This document shows positions 1 through 6,647 of a stretch of DNA of 8,524 bases, one piece after another. The notes under the pieces are model-generated. The model did not search any database. It saw nothing but the letters and a program-made list of their open reading frames with translations, and was not told the origin of the DNA. Location: assembly GCA_003519205.1 (NCBI GenBank), contig DOXE01000374.1, positions 1 through 8,524 on the forward strand, given 5' to 3'. The position numbers and the translations under genes were made by a program. This stretch comes from Chloroflexota bacterium. GTDB taxonomy: Bacteria > Chloroflexota > Anaerolineae > Promineifilales > Promineifilaceae. The stretch's first letter is position 1. Each line of letters opens with the position of its first letter.

Positions 1-1
1 A

Positions 2-193
2 CAATATCGAGAGTTGCAGAAACTAGGAGACTTCGATACGAAGACGTCGAGCTGGGTGAAAACACCTTCTGACATTAGAAAACTCGGTGGCGCCATTTTT
101 GCTGATCGCCGCTACGATCATGTCTTTGTATATCACAACAGTGCGCCCTCATACTATGCCGCTAGGGGGTTCCGTGGCTCGCTAAGAGTCTAA
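2..193 (+). CDS. DUF4256-type protein, C-terminal fragment (5' end outside window)
   Basis: An open frame enters from the left edge and ends at TAA 191-193, giving the last 63 residues of a protein. The tail contains KTSSWVKTP, then RKLGGAIFADRRYDHVFVYH, and ends with SYYAARGFRGSLRV. This run of conserved residues matches, from memory, the C-terminus of DUF4256 family proteins, which are small soluble proteins of unknown function. The family normally ends at about this point, so the C-terminus looks intact. No function can be assigned. It is followed by about 100 bases of non-coding DNA before the nitroreductase, so it is probably a separate transcription unit. The start and N-terminal part are not visible. 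Confidence 0.75.
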   Translation, partial: QYRELQKLGDFDTKTSSWVKTPSDIRKLGGAIFADRRYDHVFVYHNSAPSYYAARGFRGSLRV

Positions 194-295
194 ATTTGGA
201 CGATGACTGGCAGACCGGTCAGACTTACATTCGGTTGGACGATATTTAGTTTTTAACATTTAGGTAGTTTCTGGATATTTCCTTTTACAAAAAGG

Positions 296-946
296 ATGTT
301 GCATTATCTTCTTATGCCACGAAATGAGAATGGTGATCATTTTTTGGAACTTTTGCTCGGCCGGCGTTCTATTCGACGCTACCAACAAAAGTCCGTCCCT
401 CAGGAGCTCGTCGATAAGTTATTGACAGCTGCTATTTGGGCACCTTCCGCCCACAATCGCCAACCATGGCGATTTGTAGTCATTTCAGCCCTAGAAAAAA
501 AGAGCCAACTGGCACAAGCTATGGGTGATAGATTGAAGAAAGATTTGACCCAGGACGGCGTGGAAACCAATGTAATAGAAAATGATGTATCCCGCTCGTA
601 CAGACGGATAACGGCCGCTCCGTTGCTTGTGCTCGTCTGTTCGAGTATGGAAGATATGGATTCTTATCCCGACGAGCGTCGGCAAATAAACGAGTGGACG
701 ATGGCAGTACAGTCAACTGCAATGGCTGGTCAAAACCTATTGCTCGCCGCCCATGCCCTCGGTCTAGGAGCCTGTTGGATGTGCGCCCCTCTCTTCTGCC
801 CAGAAGTGGTTCAGGAAGTCCTTGAACTACCAGTAAATTGGGAGCCACAGGGATTGGTTACAATAGGATACCCGGCCGAAAAGAAAGTTAAAAGTCGGCG
901 GCCATTGCATTCATGTACCAAATTTCTAAGCAAAATAAACCGATGA
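296..946 (+). CDS. FMN-dependent nitroreductase, FbiB C-terminal-like
   Basis: A 216-residue single-domain nitroreductase-fold protein, expected to be a cytoplasmic FMN-binding homodimer. Family motifs are RRSIRRY at residues 23-29 (phosphate-binding arginines of the FMN site), APSAHNRQPWRF at 49-60, the EDMDSYPDERR stretch near 119-129, AVQSTAMAGQNLLLAAHALG near 137-156, and GLGACWMCAPLF at 156-167. This combination closely resembles the C-terminal domain of FbiB, which in mycobacteria reduces dehydro-F420-0 during coenzyme F420 synthesis. Here the domain stands alone, without the glutamate ligase half, as in several non-actinobacterial lineages. A role in F420 maturation is inference; a general flavin reductase is the alternative. 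The start is uncertain: AAAAGG abuts ATG 296 with no spacing, and the in-frame ATG at 314 is 18 bases downstream of it. The conserved domain begins near residue 18, so either start is compatible. Confidence 0.88.
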   Translation: MLHYLLMPRNENGDHFLELLLGRRSIRRYQQKSVPQELVDKLLTAAIWAPSAHNRQPWRFVVISALEKKSQLAQAMGDRLKKDLTQDGVETNVIENDVSRSYRRITAAPLLVLVCSSMEDMDSYPDERRQINEWTMAVQSTAMAGQNLLLAAHALGLGACWMCAPLFCPEVVQEVLELPVNWEPQGLVTIGYPAEKKVKSRRPLHSCTKFLSKINR

Positions 947-967
947 TAGATTGCTTAAGATGAAAAA

Positions 968-976
968 TGTGATAAA
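968..976 (+). promoter_or_regulatory. Putative extended -10 promoter of the GntR-family regulator gene
   Basis: TGTGATAAA reads as an extended -10 element (TGn followed by GATAAA, four of six matches to TATAAT). It lies about 47 bases upstream of ATG 1023. A TTGCTT at 951-956 is a possible but badly spaced -35 (14 bases). Transcription would begin around 983, immediately before the ATTGGAT repeats. This is a visual assignment only. Confidence 0.35.
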
Positions 977-985
977 ATTGGAAAC

Positions 986-1010
986 ATCCAATTGATTGGA
1001 TTCATTGGAT
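986..1010 (+). promoter_or_regulatory. Putative operator: inverted plus direct ATTGGAT repeats
   Basis: ATCCAAT (986-992), a two-base spacer TG, and ATTGGAT (995-1001) form a perfect 7-base inverted repeat. A further ATTGGAT copy at 1004-1010 repeats the right arm exactly 9 bases on. The element lies just downstream of the proposed -10 and 12 bases before the regulator start codon, where a bound dimer would block transcription. GntR/FadR proteins bind short palindromes and often autoregulate, so autoregulation is the simplest reading. I find no further copy of ATCCAAT/ATTGGAT before the downstream oxidoreductase genes. Confidence 0.5.
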
Positions 1011-1022
1011 GATTGAAGGTAC

Positions 1023-1694
1023 ATGTTGCATAACGATGTCAATTCAGAATTACTGATCTATTTGATTGACAAGGAGCTAGGACCGGGAGCGCGTTTACCT
1101 GCCCTGACTGAGTTGAGCGAAGAGCTCGGTGTAAGTGTGGGCAAGCTCCGCGAGCAGCTTGAAGTAGCCCGCCAACTTGGTTTTGTCTCTGTTCGACCGC
1201 GCTTGGGGACTCGTCGCGAGCCATATTCTTTCTATCCTGCAGTCCGTACAAGCCTGATGTTTGGATTAGCTACCGGGGAAGCCAATTTCGCTCAATTTAG
1301 CCAACTTCGCCAAACTATCGAAGCCAACATGTGGCACCAATCGGTAACTGAGCTATTAGATGAAGACAAGCATCTTTTACACAAGTTGTTGTCTCAGGCC
1401 AAAGAGAAATTACATGGTTCGCCGGTTCATATTCCCAATGGAGAGCATCGCGATCTGCATCTGACGATTTTCTGCCGGTTAAATAACCCCTTTGTGCAAG
1501 CTCTACTACAGGCCTATTGGGACGCCTATGAAGCGACGGAGCTTACGCGCTTTGCCGACTATCAATATTGGCTCGATGTATGGAATTACCATGAGCGCAT
1601 CGTTGAAGCGATCTGCCAGGGCGATTTTGAAGGCGGAAGGCAAATCCTGATCGAACATTTCCAGCTTCTACCTACGGTAACATTGCCAACATGA
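1023..1694 (+). CDS. GntR/FadR-type transcriptional regulator with FCD domain
   Basis: A 223-residue DNA-binding regulator. The N-terminal winged helix-turn-helix spans about residues 8-65: GPGARLPALTELSEELGVS is the standard GntR helix-turn-helix start, followed by LREQLEVARQLGFVSVRPRLGT for the recognition helix and wing. Residues about 85-215 form an all-helical FCD effector domain. H146 (in HRDLHLTIF), H190 (NYHERIVEAI) and H212 (IEHFQLL) sit where FCD proteins place metal-binding histidines, suggesting a metal-assisted organic-acid site. The length is normal for the family. AAGG at 1016-1019 is only three bases from the ATG, so the ribosome site is tight. It is encoded 83 bases upstream of the oxidoreductase block on the same strand, which makes it a candidate local regulator responding to a 2-oxoacid or related carboxylate; the ligand is not determinable here. 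Confidence 0.85.
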   Translation: MLHNDVNSELLIYLIDKELGPGARLPALTELSEELGVSVGKLREQLEVARQLGFVSVRPRLGTRREPYSFYPAVRTSLMFGLATGEANFAQFSQLRQTIEANMWHQSVTELLDEDKHLLHKLLSQAKEKLHGSPVHIPNGEHRDLHLTIFCRLNNPFVQALLQAYWDAYEATELTRFADYQYWLDVWNYHERIVEAICQGDFEGGRQILIEHFQLLPTVTLPT

Positions 1695-1695
1695 T

Positions 1696-1724
1696 TTGAA
1701 GCAAGTGTTAACGAAAATGATAGT
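1696..1724 (+). promoter_or_regulatory. Weak putative promoter before the oxidoreductase block
   Basis: TTGAAG (1696-1701) and GATAGT (1719-1724) are separated by 17 bases and each match four of six sigma-70 consensus positions. They begin two bases after the regulator stop codon. The match is weak; read-through from the regulator gene is an equally good explanation. Confidence 0.25.
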
Positions 1725-1745
1725 AAAAAGACAGGTCCTGTTGAT

Positions 1746-1770
1746 CTTGTCTAATATCAAAGGAGACAAG
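1746..1770 (+). promoter_or_regulatory. Hairpin enclosing the ribosome binding site of the first alpha gene
   Basis: CTTGTCT (1746-1752) pairs perfectly with AGACAAG (1764-1770) around an 11-base loop. The Shine-Dalgarno AAAGGAG (1759-1765) lies mostly in the loop, with its last two bases in the stem. The SD is 12 bases from ATG 1778, slightly long. A second small palindrome, ACAGG-T-CCTGT, sits at 1731-1741 and AGACA (1729-1733) could compete for TGTCT (1748-1752). The stem could modulate translation initiation; the energetics were not computed. Confidence 0.35.
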
Positions 1771-1777
1771 TCTTATT

Positions 1778-3646
1778 ATGTCTGAAGTTAAAGAAAAAGA
1801 GCCTTCGCTGCGAGAACTTGATGCGATCGTCATACGGTTTGCCGGTGATTCGGGTGACGGTATGCAATTAACCGGTACCCAGTTTACAAATACATCGGCC
1901 GTATTGGGTAATGATATTAGCACTTTTCCTGACTTTCCCGCCGAAATTCGCGCTCCGGCAGGAACCATGGCCGGAGTGAGCGGCTTCCAGGTAATGTTTT
2001 CTCGCGAGGATATTTTAACCCCTGGCGATGCTCCCCAGGTACTCGTGGCTATGAACCCGGCTGCCTTGAAGAAGAACTTACCCGATTTGGAAAGGGGCGG
2101 TTTTATCATCGTCAATACCGATTCCTTTAATCGTCAGAATCTACGCAAAGCTGACTATGACGATAATCCCCTAGAAGATGATTCATTAAAGGGATACCGG
2201 GTCTATAAAGTCCCGTTGACCTCCTTGAACAGGGAAGCGCTTAAGGATGTCGAAGGTTTGACTACCAAAGAAAAAGATCGCAGTCAGAATCTGTTCGCCT
2301 TAGGCATTACATTTTGGATTTTCGACCGGCCGCTAGAGATGACTTTGGAATGGATCGAAAAGAAATTTGCCGGCAAACCAGCCGTGATTGAAGCGAATCA
2401 AAAAGCATTACGAATGGGCTATTATTTTGGCGAAAACACCGAAATTTTCCGCCAACGTTTTCGCATTTCGCCGGCAGATCTACCGGCCGGCACGTATCGA
2501 AAGCTGACCGGCAATGAAGCAACGGCCCTTGGCTTAGTAACAGCCGCCGTAAAGATGGGTAAACCCCTGTTTTACGGGAGCTATCCTATCACACCGGCCA
2601 GCGACATCTTGCATTTCCTGGCTAAACTCCGACATTTTGACGTTCGCACCTTCCAGGCCGAAGACGAAATAGCTGCCATGGGTTCTGTTATTGGAGCAGC
2701 CTTTGGTGGAGCCCTGGCAGTTACTGGAACCAGCGGCCCGGGCATAGCCCTCAAAAGCGAAGCCATGAATCTGGCAGTGGTGTTGGAACTCCCAATGGTC
2801 ATCATCGACGTTCAACGAGGCGGACCGAGCACAGGCCTGCCTACCAAGACCGAGCAGGCCGATCTACTACAGGTGCTATTCGGACGTAACGGTGAAAGCC
2901 CAATGCCAGTCGTTGCCCCGCAAAGTCCTACCGACTGTTTTGATCTGGCTATTGAAGCTGTGAGGCTGGCTATCCGAGGAATGACGCCGGTGATATTCCT
3001 CTCCGAAGGATATCTGGCTAACAGTTCTGAGCCATGGCGGATAATTGATCCGGATGATATTCCAGCAATCGATGTGCATCACCCGGCGCCAAGGTATGGT
3101 ACAAATGGAAAGGAACCCTTCCTGCCGTACCAACGAGACCCTGTTACATTAGCTCGTCCATGGGCCATCCCGGGAACAGCAGGCTTGGAGTATCGGGTCG
3201 GAGGGCTCAGCAAAGCACCATTAACCGGTAACGTTTCTTACGACCCATACGATCACGAGAAGATGGTTAAAGATCGGGCAGAGAAAGTTGCCCGTCTGGC
3301 TGATATCATCCCCGAACAAGAAGTATTTGGTCCGGAGAAGGCTGAACTGTTAGTTCTTAGTTGGGGGGGCACTTATGGTGCAGCGCGATCGGCCGTGAGG
3401 CGAGCTCAAAAGGATGGCAAGTCAGTAGCCCACACGCATCTACGCTACTTAAATCCATTCCCAGCTAATCTTGAGGAAATTCTGTCCCGTTACGATCAGA
3501 TCTTGGTCCCAGAACTAAATAAAGGTCAGATGGCTTTCCTATTGCAGGGAACTTTCGCCATCGATGTCTTATCTTATCCAAAGCTACATGCTCGCCCGTT
3601 CCGAATCAATGAAATTCTGGCAAAGATAAATGAGGTACTGGATTAA
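1778..3646 (+). CDS. korA: 2-oxoacid:ferredoxin oxidoreductase, gamma-alpha fusion subunit (KorA-like, copy 1)
   Basis: A 622-residue cytoplasmic subunit that works with the downstream beta subunit to convert a 2-oxoacid plus CoA to acyl-CoA, CO2 and reduced ferredoxin. Residues about 16-210 are the gamma domain (FAGDSGDGMQLTG at 21-33, then DFPAEIRAPAGTMAGVSGFQV). Residues about 245-430 are the pyrimidine-binding alpha domain, with YPITP at 269-273, QAEDEIAAMG from 293, TSGPG, and GPSTGLPTKTEQADLL from 349. The C-terminal 120 residues (ELLVLSWGGTYGAARSAV, then NPFPANLEEIL and VPELNKGQM) match the alpha C-terminal domain. The length and gamma-before-alpha order are those of aerobe-type KorA, as in mycobacteria. 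The 2-oxoglutarate preference is inferred from overall resemblance. It lies 74 bases before its partner beta gene. Confidence 0.9.
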   Translation: MSEVKEKEPSLRELDAIVIRFAGDSGDGMQLTGTQFTNTSAVLGNDISTFPDFPAEIRAPAGTMAGVSGFQVMFSREDILTPGDAPQVLVAMNPAALKKNLPDLERGGFIIVNTDSFNRQNLRKADYDDNPLEDDSLKGYRVYKVPLTSLNREALKDVEGLTTKEKDRSQNLFALGITFWIFDRPLEMTLEWIEKKFAGKPAVIEANQKALRMGYYFGENTEIFRQRFRISPADLPAGTYRKLTGNEATALGLVTAAVKMGKPLFYGSYPITPASDILHFLAKLRHFDVRTFQAEDEIAAMGSVIGAAFGGALAVTGTSGPGIALKSEAMNLAVVLELPMVIIDVQRGGPSTGLPTKTEQADLLQVLFGRNGESPMPVVAPQSPTDCFDLAIEAVRLAIRGMTPVIFLSEGYLANSSEPWRIIDPDDIPAIDVHHPAPRYGTNGKEPFLPYQRDPVTLARPWAIPGTAGLEYRVGGLSKAPLTGNVSYDPYDHEKMVKDRAEKVARLADIIPEQEVFGPEKAELLVLSWGGTYGAARSAVRRAQKDGKSVAHTHLRYLNPFPANLEEILSRYDQILVPELNKGQMAFLLQGTFAIDVLSYPKLHARPFRINEILAKINEVLD

Positions 3647-3720
3647 CCAAAGTACAAGATAATTACCGATTCAATATCGAATTGATGAAAATTATTGGTG
3701 AACACGGCTTGGAGTAAAAC

Positions 3721-4737
3721 ATGACAACAATTGATCTTGAAACACCTACCTTAACCAGAAAAGATTTCGTTTCTGACCAGGAAGTCCGTTGGTGCCCTGG
3801 TTGTGGCGATTATTCAATTCTAGCCCAAATGCAGAAGGTTTTGCCGGATCTGGGCATTCGGCGCGAAAACATCGTTTTTATCTCAGGAATCGGATGTTCT
3901 AGTCGTTTTCCATACTATATGAATACTTACGGCATTCATAGCATTCACGGCCGAGCCCCTACTCTAGCTACCGGCTTAGCTATTTCCAATCCCGATTTGA
4001 GCATTTGGGTGATTACTGGTGACGGCGATGGCTTATCCATCGGTGGCAATCACCTGATCCACGCCATTCGTCGCAACGCAAATATCAACATCATTCTTTT
4101 TAATAATCGCGTTTATGGCCTGACTAAAGGTCAATTTTCACCGACGTCGAGACAAGGAATGCGTACCAAGTCATCGCCAATGGGATCCATCGAACAACCA
4201 TTGGAGCCCCTGTCATTGGCCCTTAGTGCTGGAGCCACCTTTGTGGCACGGACTATAGATACAAATCCCAACCATCTGGGGGAAACATTGACTCGGGCAG
4301 CAGCCCATAAGGGGACTTCGCTCGTGGAAGTGTACCAAAATTGTCTGATCTTTAATCCCCAGGAATGGACGGACTATCACAACCGGCAGACACGCGATGA
4401 TCATATGTTATTCCTGGAAGATGGACAGCCAATGGTGTTTGGCGTTAACCAGGACCAGGGCATTATCGTGCGCGATCTTCAACCCGAGATCGTGAAATTG
4501 GGCAACGGCATCTCCGAAGATGACTTATTGGTGCATGATGCGACCAGCGAGTCACCGACATTAGCATATATTCTGAGTCGCCTCCGCCATCCGGCGGTCA
4601 TGGGCGTATTACGAGAGGTAGAAGGTCCAACATACGCCGAGGGCCTAATGCACCAGGTTGCAGAAGCCAAAGCAAAAAAGGGCCAAAGCGATTTACTATC
4701 ACTTTACCAAGAGTCTGATTTGTGGGAAGTGAAATGA
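3721..4737 (+). CDS. korB: 2-oxoacid:ferredoxin oxidoreductase, beta subunit (KorB-like, copy 1)
   Basis: A 338-residue subunit that binds thiamine diphosphate and one 4Fe-4S cluster and pairs with the preceding alpha. WCPGCG gives C25 and C28, GIGCSSR gives C59, and YQNCLIF gives C208: the four cluster cysteines of two-subunit OFORs. The TPP/magnesium motif runs from GDGD (100-103) to N128-N129, followed by RVYGLTKGQFSPTSRQG. The LTK of this motif and R62, three residues after C59, fall at positions associated with substrate recognition in Sulfolobus OFOR. No ferredoxin-like domain is attached, so electrons must leave directly to an external ferredoxin. GGAG at 3711-3714 lies six bases before ATG 3721, a good start. 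The stop overlaps the next gene's start, implying translational coupling. Confidence 0.92.
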   Translation: MTTIDLETPTLTRKDFVSDQEVRWCPGCGDYSILAQMQKVLPDLGIRRENIVFISGIGCSSRFPYYMNTYGIHSIHGRAPTLATGLAISNPDLSIWVITGDGDGLSIGGNHLIHAIRRNANINIILFNNRVYGLTKGQFSPTSRQGMRTKSSPMGSIEQPLEPLSLALSAGATFVARTIDTNPNHLGETLTRAAAHKGTSLVEVYQNCLIFNPQEWTDYHNRQTRDDHMLFLEDGQPMVFGVNQDQGIIVRDLQPEIVKLGNGISEDDLLVHDATSESPTLAYILSRLRHPAVMGVLREVEGPTYAEGLMHQVAEAKAKKGQSDLLSLYQESDLWEVK

Positions 4738-6590
4738 GCCCTCCGGGAGCTAAAGTGAACATAGCCCCATCCACACTAGAATTGGCTGACCCTGGAAATG
4801 GACAGGCGATCATCAACGACTTTTCAATCGTGGTTGCCACGGTAAATGGAACCGGTAGCCAGACATCTAATCTGACATTGCTGCGGGCTCTATTTAAAAT
4901 GGGCATTCCAATCAATGGTAAAAATATATTTCCATCCAACATTCAGGGTCTTCCAACCTGGTACCATATTCGAGTCAGCCATGAAGGATTTATCGCCTTC
5001 CGCGAACCGGCCGAGATCCTGGTCGCCTTTAACCAGGTGACAGCAAAAGCGGATATGGCCAAGCTGCCGGCCGGTGGTGTCTGCCTCTATTCCACCGATT
5101 GGAGGGACATCAGCTTGCGTGACGATGTTTATAACTACGGCATCCCAACCAATCAATTTCTCCGCCAGGCCGGCGTAAAAGGTAAGATTAAAGACTACTT
5201 AACCAACATGATTTATGTTGGGGCTATCGTTCAATTGCTGGGAATTAAATTAGAATTCATTGAGGAAGCATTAGCCTACCACTTTGGCAGGCGCCAGCAA
5301 TTAGTAGACCAGAATATGGGCATCGTCGAAATGTCTTATGAGTGGGTGGCCGAAAATCTAGAAAAAGAAGACCCTTATCAGGTTGTCCCTTTGGATCAAA
5401 CCGATGGGCAAATTTTGATTACGGGTAACGAAGCAGCTGCTTTAGGTGCTGTTTTCGGTGGCGTTACGGTGACTTCATGGTATCCCATTACGCCATCCAC
5501 AAGCCTGGTCGATGCCTTAAATGACTTTTTACCGAAAATTCGACGCGATCCTGATACCGGCCGGGCAACCTTTGCCGTTATACAAGCTGAAGACGAGTTG
5601 GCGGCAGCTGGTATGGTCATGGGCGCTGGCTGGGCTGGAGCCAGGGCGATGACGGCGACTTCGGGACCAGGCCTCTCCCTTATGAGCGAATTCGTCGGTC
5701 TCGGCTATTTTGCCGAGATCCCTTCAGTTATCTGGGATATTCAACGAGTCGGACCTAGCACAGGTCTCCCGACGCGAACTTCTCAAGGCGACATCCTATT
5801 TGCGTATTATCTCGGCCATGGGGACACAAAAAACATCCTACTTTTTCCAGCTACGGCGGAAGAGTGTTTTGAGTTTGGTGTGATCGCATTCGACCTAGCC
5901 GAAGAGATACAGACACCGGTTCTGGTAATGAGTGATCTTGATCTGGGCATGAATACCTGGATGACACCCCAATTCAAATTTCCAAGCGAACCTCTCAAGA
6001 GGGGAAAGGTTCTAAGCGCTGAAGAGGTGGAAGAACGTGGCTTTTTTCGTTTTTTGGATCTGGATGGTGATGGAATCACTTATCGTACGTTACCAGGAAA
6101 TAAGAATCCCAAATCAGCTTACCTCAACCGGGGTACCGGTCATAATCGATATGCCGTCTACAGTGAAAAGCCGGAGGACTGGGAGGAAAACATGGAGCGG
6201 CTGAATCGCAAATTTGAGACTGCCAGAGGTATGGTTCCCAGGCCGGTCATCGACCAAGTTGATGGCGCCGAGATTGGCATAATCGCCGTCGGATCGACGT
6301 TGCCAGCCATCGAAGAAGCCAGATCAAAATTAGCCAAAAGTGGATTATCTAGTGATTTTTTACGGATCAGGGCTCTACCAACAAACGATGATACGCGAGA
6401 TTTTGTGGCCAATCACAAACGAATTTATGTCATTGAATTGAATCGTGATGGCCAGCTTCATCAGCTCCTGACTGTAGAAATGCCAGAAATGGCCAGCCGG
6501 TTAATGTCACTATCCAGAATCAACGGTTTTCCGGCAACTGCCCGCTGGATTATGAATTCGATTCAGGCTCATGAATCGGTAAATAACTAA
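4734..6590 (+). CDS. 2-oxoacid:acceptor oxidoreductase, gamma-alpha fusion subunit (copy 2)
   Basis: A 618-residue paralogue of the first alpha subunit, clearly divergent. The gamma domain (about 25-215) has VATVNGTGSQTSN and GKNIFPSNIQGLPTWYHIRV in place of the usual gamma glycine-rich loop. The alpha domain carries YPITP at 250-254, QAEDELAAAG from 284, ATSGPGLSLMSE, and GPSTGLPTRTSQGDIL from 340. Before the C-terminal domain comes DLDGDGI (442-448), then YRTLPG and NRGTGHN, a segment I remember from the alpha type found in Chloroflexota, Deinococcota and Bacteroidota. The start is placed at ATG 4734, which overlaps the beta stop as ATGA and has GGGAAG four bases upstream; GTG 4722 in the same frame is less likely. 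The substrate is unknown. It should partner with the beta subunit 57 bases downstream. Confidence 0.88.
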   Translation: MSPPGAKVNIAPSTLELADPGNGQAIINDFSIVVATVNGTGSQTSNLTLLRALFKMGIPINGKNIFPSNIQGLPTWYHIRVSHEGFIAFREPAEILVAFNQVTAKADMAKLPAGGVCLYSTDWRDISLRDDVYNYGIPTNQFLRQAGVKGKIKDYLTNMIYVGAIVQLLGIKLEFIEEALAYHFGRRQQLVDQNMGIVEMSYEWVAENLEKEDPYQVVPLDQTDGQILITGNEAAALGAVFGGVTVTSWYPITPSTSLVDALNDFLPKIRRDPDTGRATFAVIQAEDELAAAGMVMGAGWAGARAMTATSGPGLSLMSEFVGLGYFAEIPSVIWDIQRVGPSTGLPTRTSQGDILFAYYLGHGDTKNILLFPATAEECFEFGVIAFDLAEEIQTPVLVMSDLDLGMNTWMTPQFKFPSEPLKRGKVLSAEEVEERGFFRFLDLDGDGITYRTLPGNKNPKSAYLNRGTGHNRYAVYSEKPEDWEENMERLNRKFETARGMVPRPVIDQVDGAEIGIIAVGSTLPAIEEARSKLAKSGLSSDFLRIRALPTNDDTRDFVANHKRIYVIELNRDGQLHQLLTVEMPEMASRLMSLSRINGFPATARWIMNSIQAHESVNN

Positions 6591-6647
6591 TACCTAATGA
6601 CCTACGATTGAAGAAGCAACCATTGCCGTCAATATGGAGTGTAATCC

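Noticed and set aside
204..221. Stem-loop TGACTGG-CAGA-CCGGTCA after the DUF4256 gene as a terminator
   Set aside because: The 7-base stem includes one G-U pair and no T-run follows directly; the nearest T-rich stretch is about 20 bases away.
1708..2115. Minus-strand open frame opposite the start of alpha1
   Set aside because: It lies against a well-supported gene and its translation shows no family motif; the other antisense frames (for example 4598-4942 and 519-848) are rejected for the same reason.
3685..3717. Ten-codon ORF (ATG to TAA) between alpha1 and beta1, with the frame open from 3634
   Set aside because: It has no convincing Shine-Dalgarno and is very short; its stop next to the beta1 ribosome site could be chance. 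Leader function cannot be supported from one sequence.
4722..4733. GTG 4722 as the start of the second alpha gene
   Set aside because: ATG 4734 is in the same frame, has GGGAAG at good spacing and forms a classic ATGA overlap with the preceding stop; the extra four residues have no family support.
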